Assembly (NCBI GenBank): GCA_025890175.1
Contig: JANPYM010000013.1
Location: 1,380,777-1,444,776 of the forward strand
DNA: 64,000 nucleotides
Source of the DNA: Ciborinia camelliae
Taxonomy: Eukaryota > Ascomycota > Leotiomycetes > Helotiales > Sclerotiniaceae
Direction: 5' to 3'
Positions 23,412-35,395 of the stretch are shown piece after piece (the stretch's first letter is position 1; every line of letters starts with the position of its first letter). Below the pieces are notes generated by a model. It ran no database searches. It saw nothing but the letters and a program-made list of their open reading frames with translations, and was not told where the DNA came from. A program made the position numbers and the translations under genes.

Positions 23412-24475
23412 CTACGCATAACAAAGCATAGGTAGCAAAGCAAAGTGTACCATAGCAAAGCAAAGCATAAAACCCCACCCACCCCAAACCAGCGCTCCCT
23501 TAATTAATTTTTCCACCCCAGCCCGGGTTTTCTCTCTCCCCTCCTCCCCTCCTCCCCCTCTCCCTCCCCCACCCCCAATCACCCCCTGCACCAACCCCAA
23601 ATAAACATTCCACGCGACGCCGGCCAAACTCCCCCACAAAGCGCGCGCCGCCACACTCCTGAGCACGACAAACCCCGTCACGCTCACCGCGGGCCATAAT
23701 TTCCAGCCGGCTTTCATCATGGGCCACGTCTGCGCTTGCGCCGTGCGCATGGCGTCGGCGAGGGGTGCCGCCGCCGAAGAGCGAGAAGAGCATGAGGAAG
23801 GCGAGGGTGTTGAGGAGTCCGATGATGGTTTGGTCGAGGAGGATCTTGAGGAGTGTGTTGAGGGGGGAGAGGGTGGGGGGTGGGGTGGTGGTTTTGGGAT
23901 TGGTGGGATTGGTGGGGGGTCCTTTGGGGGGTTTGGAGGGCAGTTGGGTTTCCAGGAGGGATTGTCTNNNNNNNNNNTTGGGGGGTTTGGAGGGCAGTTG
24001 GGTTTCCAGGAGGGATTGTCTGGTTTGTGGGGGGGGATTGGTTAGCTTTGTAGTCTTCATCGAACTTTTACCTCACCTAACCTAGGTAGGGATTATAAGA
24101 TATTTTTTGCAAAGATAGGTAGGTAAGCTAGGGACCTAGTAGGTACCTATATTCTCAAACACAACACAGAATAGAGCAGAACAGAACTCACAAATAGAAA
24201 TTTGGCGGGGCAGTCAGCGCACTATAGATGATGAAGTGAAGAACCGGGGTCCAGTTTATCGTAAATGGAATCTGGGGTTTTTTTTTGGTTAATTGGTTGG
24301 TTGGAGGGGTCAAGGGACGGACGGGTAAAGGGACCGGGTCATATCTGATTTACGATAGGTAGGTGGTATCTTTACTTACATTCTTTTGATGTGCCGAAAT
24401 AAATTGCGCGATGATGTTGCTGATCCCGGATAAGACGCACGATTGAATCGTGGTATTGATTACGGCTGAAGGCAT
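23412..24475 (-). CDS. Mpv17/PMP22 family membrane protein, frameshifted and crossing an assembly gap
   Basis: Exon 1 (24380-24475) encodes MPSAVINTTIQSCVLSGISN. Exon 2 (24192-24271) encodes NWTPVLHFIIYSALTAPPNF. Exon 3 starts at 24064 and holds the LLKILLDQTIIGLLNTLAFL helix. These blocks follow the order of Mpv17/PMP22 proteins, multi-span proteins of the inner mitochondrial or peroxisomal membrane. The family signature WPMMKAGWKLWPAVSVTGFV is present but in a different frame: an extra base in or near the GGC-repeat at 23767-23775 separates the two halves. Exon 3 is also interrupted by 10 Ns (23968-23977) flanked by identical 44-bp copies, so assembly error is a real possibility. The Gly/Arg-rich stretch near the C-terminus is not typical of the family. 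Confidence 0.75.
23924..24021. repeat. 44-bp direct repeat flanking a 10-N gap
   Basis: 23924-23967 and 23978-24021 are identical and separated only by Ns. This is most simply two contig ends that overlap but were not merged. Confidence 0.9.
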
Positions 24476-24483
24476 CTTGAGTG

Positions 24484-24508
24484 TGGTTTGGTTTGGTTTG
24501 GTTTGGTT
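24484..24508. repeat. GTTTG pentanucleotide repeat
   Basis: About four to five GTTTG units lie directly upstream of the Mpv17-like start codon, in its presumed leader or promoter. Confidence 0.8.
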
Positions 24509-24683
24509 GCTTTTTAGGCTGAATGAAGTATCATATATCAGGTAAGTTGAGGAGGAATGTAAAAAATATCTCTGTTTGTTAATTAGGAACTAAAGTGAGT
24601 GAGTGCTTGCTTTGATGATGTATGACTTGAATACAATAATAATACTAAAAACCTTATCTTTATTGTTATAATTAGTGACCGAT

Positions 24684-24716
24684 TGTGCTTGTGCTTGTGC
24701 TTGTGCTTGTGCTTGT
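24684..24716. repeat. CTTGTG hexanucleotide repeat
   Basis: Five consecutive units in intergenic DNA. Confidence 0.85.
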
Positions 24717-27700
24717 CCTTATGCTTGGCTGGCGGGGAATATTTTCTTATCTCCCTAGCTCTATCAATTGTCAACTGTCAACTGTCAACTGTAGTATCAT
24801 TTCGAATCCAGATTTCGAAATCGACGGTCTGATTACTATTATTATGATGACCCATCAATAGATTGATTCATGATATCTTTGATGAGCAACTAGGTAGGTA
24901 CCTAGGGTTACGTATCCATCTTCCATCAGATTTATCATCGATATATCATTTCGATGACGCGGAATGACAGAACCAGGGAGGCATTGTGCATTCACAAGAT
25001 ATCTTTCATGATTTCGAATCCAAGTGGATGTAAATTCGATCTATTTCGCAATCCATATCTGAAATAGAGATTCTCGTAGGGGAACTGTGTATCAACTTCA
25101 TGATATTAGGAGTATATGGATAGGAGTGCAAAGTGCGTGCGCTTTGAGAATCTCGCGCCCGTTGTTCATACAAATATTAATACAACTTCAATAATTTCAA
25201 CTTCAACGTTACAATCCACAACTTACACATTTTCAATTTTCAATTTTCAATACGTTTTTATCAAATTCTCCTATTTAATTTTAATAATTAGCTTTTAAAT
25301 GTAAAAAATAGAATGTATTGTGTTGTATATACAAATTATTACTACCAAAACCGAAAGTTGAATATAGAGTTAGCTTGAGCATTCGGGGTTGAGTTAGCGT
25401 TCGTCCACTATAGCGTGAGGGTGCTCAAGTGAGGGGACCCATCGATTATGATTTTCGATGCCCTAACTATATTAAACATCCAACCTTCATTATATAAAGA
25501 GTACCTAGGGAATTACAGAGTACCAATTTCTCCAAAGTAAACGCATCTCTGTTCCTTTCCATCCATTTCCATATCTATCTAGATATTCACAGAATAGAAA
25601 TACAGCAATTCTTCCATAATAATTCCCCCTTACAGTACCAAAAGGGAAGGTTCAAAGCTACCTAGCTAGACTTTTGATACCTTGGTACATGTCACGGAAT
25701 GTCACGTAATAGTACGTCACGGTATAGTCTATAGAATAAACACTACCTATCTTACCTTACCTAGGTACCTATATTAAACTTAGAATCTCGAAAACTACAC
25801 CTCTATAAAGTCTATTGTTGAATATATCACATTCACACTCACACTCACGGGAATCAAAGCCATAACTGTTTCATAAATCGACATCTAAATACAACTCTTT
25901 TTCATATAAACAAGACATACATCCGTTCATCATTATAAGTTCCGAACAATACTCATGACCTCCAATTGGAATAGCGACATACCATACCATGCCACACTCC
26001 ATCTAATTTCAACATAACCCCCACAGTTCATACCCAACACAAAACCCTTTTGAGTACTAAATAATGTCCCAAATAAAACCACCCCTTTCCATTCTCTCAA
26101 AACAAATCAAACACTAGCGCCTAGACGATCCAGTACAAGTGGTAGCTGTTAGAACATCAAAAGCCCATCATGAAAAGACGATGGACATGCAATAAATCCA
26201 TCCATCTCCTAGAATTTAGATAGAAACCCCTTTCACCGAAACCTGATCCGCTAATAAGATAACTACTGTATCTATTCACACAGTACACATGTCGAGTTTC
26301 CTAGAAATATTGGAATCCCGAAAGATGGTGTAGATATCTGCCCATCCAGCCCACCCACTATCCCCACCATCACCTTAAAAACAGAGCCTTAGTAGGTATC
26401 AATAGCTCAAGCGAACTCCTGGGTGAGTTATTTTCGTTCACGACCTACCTACTTGTTGGTCTGGATATAAATAACATCCGCCACGTATCCCCACTAACTG
26501 GCTGGCATGGGAGGGAGCCTTGCGGGATGATGGAGGTAAGATGGGATTGTTCAAGACAAAGTTAAACATTCGAAGGACAGACAGTGTTAGCTTTAAGCTT
26601 GACCTTGAGCTTGCGCTTGCGCTTGCGATTGCAAAGGTCGAGGCTGAGGAATGCATGCGGTCGAGATGTATGTATGTACGTTGAGCTATTTTCAATTGGG
26701 GCGCAGTTGCCTAACCTATCCCGTCCTATCCTATACCATACTATACCGAGAACCCACAGTTTGTGTTGTGTTTCGCACACCTCCGACTCCACCTTGTGTT
26801 GTGTATCCCAACCAACAAACATGGCGTTTCTCATCTAGCGGCGTGGGGCGCGCAGAAGCACCAAAAGTACAAAAAGCTTATACTTCTCGGAATTCGTTTC
26901 GCGCTTGTTTATTTATTTATTTATTTGTGTATCTGATGCATCTGAACCATACTATCTATTTTAATGGATGTTTCTGGGCCGCACTGCTAATTTCTGTCTG
27001 TCTATCTGACCGCATTAGCTGCGCGCATGAACTGCATACCTAGTACTCAACACCCGTACCCGTCTGGCCATTGCATAGGTATTTAGACGGAGGAATACCG
27101 AGCCTTCGATATATAAACTGGTAATGATCCGGGCATGCAAATTGTAGTCACTATGGATATATATAGTGAGATTAGATTTCTACCCAGACATGCGAGTTAC
27201 TTTTTCAACTCTTTGGCTTTGTATTGATGAGGATTCATGCTCGTTGGTGGAAGTTCGCCAGCTGATTATCTGCGGGAATTAAATGTATGCTACCTACCCG
27301 GTGATCCGACGAATTCCCAACTCGGGCATGGAATCAGAGGCTGATGCAGCAGTCGCTGAGAAGTGGAAATAGTCCTGCATATAGACGTTTCTATGCAAAG
27401 TCTTTGTTTTCAAACCGGGTTTGGACGCCACGCACAAGGTTGCTAGACTCATGATAACTAAATGTTTCGATGTTGTGATGCTGTGCTGTGCTGTGCTGCC
27501 TCCAATAAGGTATTACTGCCGAGATGTTACATGATGCACACATCTCCTAGCCGAAGATTCATATATCTTAGGCATATATCATCACCAATATACCAATCCA
27601 ACATCCACACTTGCTTGGCACCTACCGCCAATATTTCCAAATCCACGTTCCCATCTCTTGCTCCGAGTTCTTTACCAATCATACGTATCGTATTACCTCC

Positions 27701-28543
27701 TACCTACCAACCCAACCCACATAATATAACACAATACCAAAAGCCGAGAGAAAAAAGAGAAACAATCAGTCTCTCGTGTTTCTGAGTCCTGATCCTCATT
27801 TCTTGCATCGCTTTTCTTAGGTATTATTATCCTATACTTTCACACACTGTCTCTTGCAGCTCAGCTAGTAACGTGTGGACATGTTTACTCTAACACGCAA
27901 GATCTTATTCCATTATCTAACATTGCACCGATGCACTCTCTAATAGAAAGAGGAATTCGAATGCGACACAAGCTAGAACTCGAAAGTTCTTTTCCACTGT
28001 TTGTCATTGGGCTGGGATATAAATACGGTAGAAAGAGGCGGCTTGGATGTGGCAGCGAAGCTTAAATGGGTCGGGAATAGATTCGGCGTGGTTTGGTATT
28101 TGGATCGCTGGTTATGTTGATCTGGTGGCTTAAGTGTTGTTGTGTCCAAGAATCGTACTGTGTGAAGATGCGCTTTTTTATAGAATGTTTTGCAGCTGGA
28201 CTTTTTTAGATGTAGGTAATTGACTATTGTTAGTTTGTTGAGATGTTGTATAATCGTCACTCTTGTGAAGGGAGATTCAGTTGGTATAAGAGATATCAGT
28301 CTCCCGCCCACTTTCTTGCTCATTCCCTTAGATACTCATCACTCCAAACATCTGCATTCCAAACGTCCGCGTCTTAGTACCAGTCTTCTCACCATATATT
28401 CTTTATCATTCCACAAATCTCAGATTGCCTTGGATAACTTTCATCACGTAAGCTATTTGATCTATTTACAACTTGAGCCCAGCCATACTTCACTAACACA
28501 CCTCACCATCTCGACTCTCAAGAATACGGCAGAAATCAACAAA

Positions 28544-29167
28544 ATGCACTTTGCCAAAATTACCACTGCTATTGTGTTCGTACTAGCGAGTGTCTCCGCT
28601 CTGGCATTGCCACAAACAGGCAATACCGCCAACGAAGCCGAGGAAGAAGATATCGGTGATTGGAACGTGAACATCCAAGTATATCTCCCGGCCCCTTCCA
28701 AATAAGTTCCCGCACTCGGCTAACGCACAATTTCTTATGGTCCACAGGGAACCGTCTCATACATTGACAAAACCGCCGGCCTCATCCAAATGGATAGATT
28801 AGGAAGTCACGCCAACTTCATCATCGAAACGAACGAGACCCTAACCCTCATGAAGTTTCAAGACGGCATCAACGATCAGCTGGATATCAGCCGCAAAATT
28901 GTCATGCTTAACGGTCTACATGACTTAATCCATGGCATCATCAACGGGATCGAAGCCCAACTCAATAATACCCTCGCGCTTTCTCCCACTAGCTCAACGT
29001 TCACTTTCCAGGTCAAAGTTTTCATCGATGCCCTTTCGGTCATCTTCTGTAATGATTATCTGCCTAATGTCGTTAAAGCCTGGAGAATACTCGGAGAGAA
29101 TGATTTAACGCCTCCTGGATTGGAAATTTGCCCCACGTTTGACTCGAAAACTGGGACGTTTTCTTAA
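28544..29167 (+). CDS. Small secreted protein, unknown family
   Basis: Two exons (intron 28679-28747, phase 0) encode 184 residues. A clear signal peptide (MHFAKITTAIVFVLASVSALA) is followed by an acidic linker (NEAEEEDIGDWN) and a globular-looking domain with IDKTAGLIQMDRLG, amphipathic helices and two cysteines (IFCNDY and LEICPTF), which could form one disulphide. No enzyme motif was recognised. A size under 200 residues plus a signal peptide make it a candidate secreted effector or cell-surface protein, but that is inference. It is a tidy gene isolated between long intergenic regions. Confidence 0.8.
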
Positions 29168-30468
29168 TGCTGTGGGGCGTGGATGGCCATTTGGGATGGC
29201 GTAGAATTGGTTTAAAGGGACGGGAAAGTATTTGATTTGATTGGATTGTTTTGTTTTGGTATGCAAGAAGTGGATTCAAAGATCTGTATGGGGTTTAAGT
29301 CGAGGAACGATGGGTATCTTATGGTGTTCAGCTTTGGCGGTTGGATTCTCGATGTTTATTATTGATCGGGGAGTTTTGGTACCTAGTATTGGGAAGACAT
29401 CTTGTGACTTTATTCTACCGATGATATTTGGAGTTATATTTGCCGGGATGGGTTGTATGGTTTGGAGTTGGGCGTTATTGATCTATTTTCTTTTTTTGGA
29501 CCTTTTCGTTCTTTAATGTCCAAAAAGCAAGTAAGCCATGGAATCATACACATATTAAAATACCCCTCGAGCAGTATCATGTGTGCGACAATGGACTATG
29601 AGCTATTTGTCAGTCAAGTGACAAGAAAAAAGCATATGCACGTAAGGCAACGTGGAATCGTTATATGTGATTTCTTGGGTGGTGTAGAGTATGCATTGGT
29701 GTATACTTTGGAATCAAAGAATGGTTTGGGTCGTTGATGTTGACTCGGAGGGATGAATATCATGGTTAAACCATAAATGTCACTCAAGGGGAATTGAATC
29801 GAAGATACTTGGTTTGGGGCGTGACGTCTAACGAATGTAACCTTTATAAGACTGTGTTGAAGGTTACTTTAAGACAATTTATGCAATGTTCAGGTTTTTG
29901 GGGGATAACGAGGGAAATATGGGTTATGATAGATAGTATGCCGCTTAGGATAATGTAAAAACGCATTTCTCCGCAACAAATGGTCACATCGGAAGTCCCG
30001 ACGTCTGCGACATGGTACATTTAACAAACGCAACTTTGACATCGATTCACCTCATCCAACTGATATGATCTACACAATATGGAATAGCAAAATGATTCAT
30101 GCGATTGTCTATAATGCTGACATAAAAGCCTCACCAATAAAGTGCATCGAATATCTTATCTATCATCACGCAGCCCATGCATAGAGCACGTCATGAGGGG
30201 TACATTGAAGTTTCGCCTACAATGCTATATCGTGGTAATTGCAGAACGCTTTCGAACAGATGTTTTTGAATGTACATGGTAGAAGTAAAGACCAGCGTAG
30301 GAACAATCGATGGTGTCAATAGCCAGGATCATATCGAAATCTTGACAGCCCAAATTTTCGAGGACCAATTTCCGCACATTCTTACGGAGACGATTCATAT
30401 AAATTAACGAAACACACTTGTCATGTAGAACAAATATTCATCGATACTTAATCCTTTCTAGATTGACG
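29168..30468. other. Intergenic region
   Basis: A hydrophobic open frame near 29241-29516 follows the secreted protein gene, but nothing supports it as coding. The rest shows no signal. Confidence 0.5.
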
Positions 30469-31116
30469 ATGAGCTCCGGCAAAAATAGCTTGGTTGCACA
30501 CAACCTCGTTATTGACAATTCCAGCTCGGAAGAAATATCAAACTCAGTCATCAAGGAGACGACGAAGAAGAAATGGACTAGCTATATATGGGATACTTTG
30601 GACAAATCGGCCCAAGAAAGAAGATTCTTGTTTAAGCTTGATTCGGCAGTTTTAACGTTTGCTTCTCTGGGTAACTCCCCCTTGTTCATTTCCTGGGTCC
30701 TAAGCACCCCAATACTATGGCAAGACTTAACTTCTGACCAATTGGTGCTATAGGATATTTCATAAAAAATCTGGATCAACAGAATATCAACAATGCATTT
30801 GTCTCAGGAATGAAGGAAGACTTAGGATTGTACGGAAACCAACTCAACTATATGGTCGCCACTTGGACAGTTGGATATGTGGTTGGGGAGATTCCCAGTA
30901 ACATTATACTCACTCGAGTACGACCATCTATATGGATTCCGACGATTGAAGTATGTACCAGACCTCCCCAATCTAATGTTCGAGTAAAGTATAGTCGACG
31001 CCCCAAAGTTTCACAAGGGATTCATTACCATTAGTGTGCTTTCTTTCATCCTTATCCTCACGACTTTTCTGATCCGAATTTTATGGAAGCGGGAGAATGA
31101 TGGTAAAACTTCATGA
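30469..31116 (+). pseudogene. MFS transporter relic (Dal5/allantoate-permease type) lacking its middle
   Basis: Three segments splice in frame (introns 30671-30753 and 30951-31017) to give only 165 residues, against about 450-550 for the family. The first two carry a charged cytosolic N-terminus, KLDSAVLTFASLG, NLDQQNINNAFVSGMKEDLG and TWTVGYVVGEIPSNIIL: the start and second membrane helix of anion:cation symporters of the Dal5 kind. The third gives a single helix (FITISVLSFILILTTFLIRI) and a basic tail resembling the transporter's last helix. The roughly ten central helices are missing. The frame and splice sites are intact, so a short peptide could be made, but it cannot be a working transporter. 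Confidence 0.7.
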
Positions 31117-31768
31117 TGTGCCAATAAATGATCATCGACTTCATCAATTGGGCAGAAAGGTATTATGTATATGGATAAATAAATGTGATTGAATGAATGT
31201 TAATTCTGCATTTAATGCATTTAAAGATTAGTAATTAGGTAGGTAATTAATATTATATCTCGTTATCTACCTAGGTACCTAGGTAATGAAAATATAAGAA
31301 TTTATGTTTTGAGTATAAAAATTTACCAAATCCGAGGACAAAATAGGCGTACAAGTTCGTACTACCTAGTGGGGTCATCCACGATTACAGAAATTGCCCG
31401 TGTTATGCTTGATACAATGGTATGCACATGGCACATAGCACATAGCACATAGCATACATAATAATACCCCTCCAACCTACCTAATCTAATCGTGATTGGC
31501 CCCACTTTCGCGGGTGACTTAGTACTTACAGTACCACAAACTTTCTCTTTTCTTTATTTTTTTCTTTAACCTTCAGTTCACACTTCACTTTTTCAATCAT
31601 CCGCTCATTCACTTGTATTTCAACAATTGAATTAGGTAATTAACTTCTACCTAGGTAATAGTTATTGCCAATTTAATAAGTTGTTTTGCTCCATCCATCC
31701 GTATATATCTCAACAGAAGAGTTCGATCCAGCGAAAGTTCACCCGCGCGAACCTCATAACACTTTAAG
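31117..31768. other. Intergenic region with ADE4 promoter
   Basis: Several overlapping TACCTAGGTA palindromes at about 31234-31287 and again at about 31648-31660. A CT-rich stretch precedes the purine gene. No coding signal. Confidence 0.6.
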
Positions 31769-33601
31769 ATGTGCGGAATTCTCGGCTTGATATTGGGTGC
31801 AGTCGATGACCCTTCCTCCACCGCGGCGGCATCGGACCTACATGACGCTCTCTATTATTTGCAACACAGAGGACAAGATGCATGCGGCATCGCTACATGT
31901 GCCGCGGGAGGCAGGATCTATCAATGCAAGGGCAATGGCATGGCTGCCAGAGTATTCCAGGATGGATCTCGTGTTCAGGATCTTCCGGGGTTCATGGGTT
32001 TAGGTCACTTGAGATACCCTACCGCTGGAAGCAGTAATAGTGCCGAAGCTCAACCTTTCTATGTCAACAGTCCTTACGGGATTACCTTCGCGCACAACGG
32101 AAACTTGATCAACGCCCCAGAACTCAAGGAATACCTCGACTTCGAAGCCCATAGACATATCAATACAGATAGCGATAGTGAGCTTATGCTCAACATCTTC
32201 GCCAATGAGCTTAACGAAACTGGAAAGGCTCGTGTCAATGAGGAAGATATCTTTAACAGCTTGGAGAGGATGTATGGCAGATGTGTTGGAGGTTGGGCTT
32301 GCACAGCAATGCTAGCTGGATTTGGTATTCTCGGTTTCCGCGATCCTCACGGCATTCGCCCACTCGTCCTGGGCTCTCGACCATCTTCCACTTTGGCTGG
32401 AGCTATGGATTATATGATGGCTTCTGAATCCGTCGCTTTGCGCCAACTCGGATTCTCGGACCTCGTTGACATTCTTCCTGGACAAGCCGTCATCATTAGA
32501 AAGGGTTCAGCACCGCTTTTCAGACAAGTTGTCCCACAAAAGAATTACGCCCCAGATATTTTTGAATATGTTTACTTCGCTAGACCTGATTCGATTATCG
32601 ATGGTATCAGTGTTCATCGAAGCAGACAGGCTATGGGATTCAAGCTCGCCGATACTATCATCAAGGTTCTTGGCCCAGAAGCAATCAAAGACATTGATGT
32701 CGTCATTCCTATTCCGGAAACTTCCAATACATCAGCTCAGAGTGTTTCGGAACGTCTGAACATTCCTTACTGCCAAGGTTTCGTTAAGAACCGTTACGTC
32801 TTCCGCACTTTCATTATGCCAGGACAAGGTGCTCGCCAGAAATCCGTCCGTCGCAAACTCAGTGCAATGGAGTCTGAATTTGCCGGACGCACAGTTCTCT
32901 TGGTTGATGACAGTATAGTTCGTGGCACGACCAGTAGGGAGATTGTATTGATGGCCCGTGAAGCAGGCGCAAAGAAAGTCATTTTTGCTTCCTCTGCTCC
33001 ACCAATTACCCACGCCCATATCTACGGTATTGATCTTGCTTCACCTCAAGAACTCGTCGCACATAACCGTGATAGACATGCTATTGCTAAACACATCGGC
33101 GCAGAAGAAGTGATCTATCAATCGTTAGAGGACCTGAAGGCATCGTGCGCGGAGCTTTCTCCTCGCGACCCAAAGACCCAAGAATTTGAAGTTGGTGTTT
33201 TCTGTGGTACTTATGTTACACCAGTTAAAGATGGGTATTTTGAGCATTTGGAAAAACTTCGAGGTGAATCTCGTAAGTTGAAGGTTTTGGAGAGTGCAAA
33301 GGAAGCTGTTCTTCATGGTGTAGCAGGAGAGAAAGAATTCAATCTTATTACTCAGGGAGCAGTTGTGGATTCGAATGGTCAGGTGGTCCCCGAAGGCCAC
33401 CAAGATAAGGGCGTCAACGGAACTGAGAATAGCAATCCCAGGCCCAAATTAGAGACAGCTGAGTCCGGAAAGCCTCCAGTGAGAGATCGTCAAGATATCA
33501 GGTATGTTTGCTAGCTTTCCATGGCTGGCTCAAGAGAATATGCTAATAGGTCAAATAGTTTACATAATTTCGCCAGCGACGCCAATAGAGGTTATGATTA
33601 A
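31769..33601 (+). CDS. ADE4: Amidophosphoribosyltransferase
   Basis: Two exons (intron 33502-33558) encode 591 residues. The enzyme makes 5-phosphoribosylamine from PRPP and glutamine, the first committed step of purine synthesis, in the cytosol. The N-terminal class II glutaminase starts with MCGILG, so Cys2 is the nucleophile after Met removal; [21 protein letters not shown] and FAHNGNLIN follow. The phosphoribosyltransferase half carries IPETSNTSA and the PRPP loop [13 protein letters not shown]. The final exon adds only 14 residues. The C-terminal 70 residues are low in conservation and hydrophilic, as in other ascomycete enzymes. Confidence 0.97.
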
Positions 33602-35395
33602 AATTCTTATTTTAACACTCTAGTAATTAATTTTCGACTCCAAATAGAAACGTTCCTAGTAAAGACATAACACTTTACAATGTTCAATCAATATTTGAAC
33701 ATTTAAATGTCAAATACAAGCTTTGACTACGGTTCTTTCGGGGCTGATTCCACTCGGAACCTACTGCGCCACTTGTCTTGTTAGACACTCAGGGTATAAA
33801 CTCTCTCTCTGTAGTATATTAGACATAAATTTTGAAGTTATTCCGTTTTTGTTTTGTTTTTTAGTTTAAGCTTAAAGTGATGATCTTATGTTGCCCATGA
33901 CGGATAACACCAGTTTTCCTATCAACACTGGCATTAGGTCTTTCGTGGGGTAGTTTATTTTTCCATCAATTTCAAGCTTATTCGTACCCCCACAATAAAA
34001 GGTTGATAAGATCCATTGATATTGACCTTGAGATTGGTGGGGTAGTATTTTATCAATAGCATTATGGATTCACAATGTCACGGTACTATCTACCTAGGTA
34101 AGTTCTGAAAAGTCGATCTGAACCTAACCGCCTGATAATATTAAACCGCAAGAGGTTCAAGGAATGTTTAAAAGTAATATTTATTTACTATTTGAGGTTC
34201 TTAAAGCACTAATATAGATGCCAAGGTAGATAATATAGGTTAGGTTCAAATCCGTTTCATTCGCCATTATAGCCTGTTACATAATTGGGATGGTGGGGAA
34301 GTTTTGAAAAGGCTAGAGGAAAATAATAATTCGCAGATCCAGCATTACTACCTACTTGTACATGTAGTATAACTCGGTAAATGAGGATTTTTTGGAGGAT
34401 GCTGTTGGATCTCGTGAGAGCTCATGTCGATTGGCTCTTTTGGGGAGATTTTAGGTTCTGCTTGTGGCTGTAGCGGAATGCATGCATGGGTGGTTGTTGG
34501 GATATTGGAGTGGAATCTGAATTTGATAGAGAGATTACTCGTTTGGATTTCAATGATGCTAATCCTTCACTTCCACTGACTTCAACATTCACATTCACAT
34601 GTATATCGGATACGACACGATACCACTATCTTTTTCAATCACTAGGTAGTTGAATGATCATACTTCTTTGCTGCATGTTCAATTGATTTCCATGGAAGCA
34701 TCTAAGCGTTCTCGTTGGGCTGAGCTGAGCCGTGAGGCGTAGATCTTGCGTTACAAACAGTTTGTTTGGTATGCAACGCTTTGAACAACCAACAGTTACA
34801 AACAGTTTTTTCCCCCAAGCTTCGCGCTGTGTTTTATACTCAGCCTCATTTCTTTTGATTTTGTTGGTGGCTGCTTGGTTATGTTATGTTATGAGTTCCA
34901 ATTGAGCTATTGGTAGAAGATGCAGGTTGGTGGCATATTTGAAGTCAAATATGTTACACGGATGGTGGCTGATCCTTTACCGGTTTGTTAAGCGCATGTA
35001 TACTGCGGTAAAGTACGAGGTTATTTTCATGGGAGTTGGAAGTATTGTTCCCAAAGTGTTCATCTGTCTGCTATGTCTGTAATCAATATGGCGCAGATGT
35101 CTATGAATAGATACCAACGGGTGCCGGCTCAGCATCAAGAGTTTGTATCCTCACTCAGCGGTGCTTAGGTTGGTCTTGCTGTGCAGTATACCTCTTTCAT
35201 TCTTATAAAGGGGGACTTTCTCTGAGTAGGTGTAAGAATTAGAATATAAACATCTTACTTTCATCATTCGATAAGTCTCATTCGAATACTCAACATCTAT
35301 CCTTCTCTTTCTAATAATACACGAATTACTCTATTTTTTATCCCATTACTCCCCGATATACCATACGCAAGTGAACACGACCCTCGAGATTAATC
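33602..35395. other. Intergenic region
   Basis: 1.8 kb, AT-rich in its first half, with an ACCTAGGT element at about 34092. The final 200 bases look like the promoter and leader of the following secreted-protein gene. No coding signal. Confidence 0.6.

Larger units (their letters stand above)
24476..28543. other. 4-kb intergenic region
   Basis: No gene can be supported. It contains many ACCTAGGT-type palindromes (for example 24893-24906 and 25757-25770), microsatellites and AT-rich stretches. Short open frames here lack family motifs and splice partners. Confidence 0.6.

Noticed and set aside
23719..24085. Plus-strand Gly-rich open frames
   Set aside because: They are antisense to the Mpv17-like exon in G/C-rich sequence and span the N gap; no family features.
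29241..29516. Hydrophobic open frame after the small secreted protein gene
   Set aside because: GT-rich simple composition, no start context, no splice continuation; probably 3' flanking DNA.
34240..34258. GGTTCAAATCC sequence resembling a tRNA B-box
   Set aside because: No A-box at the right spacing and no cloverleaf could be folded around it.
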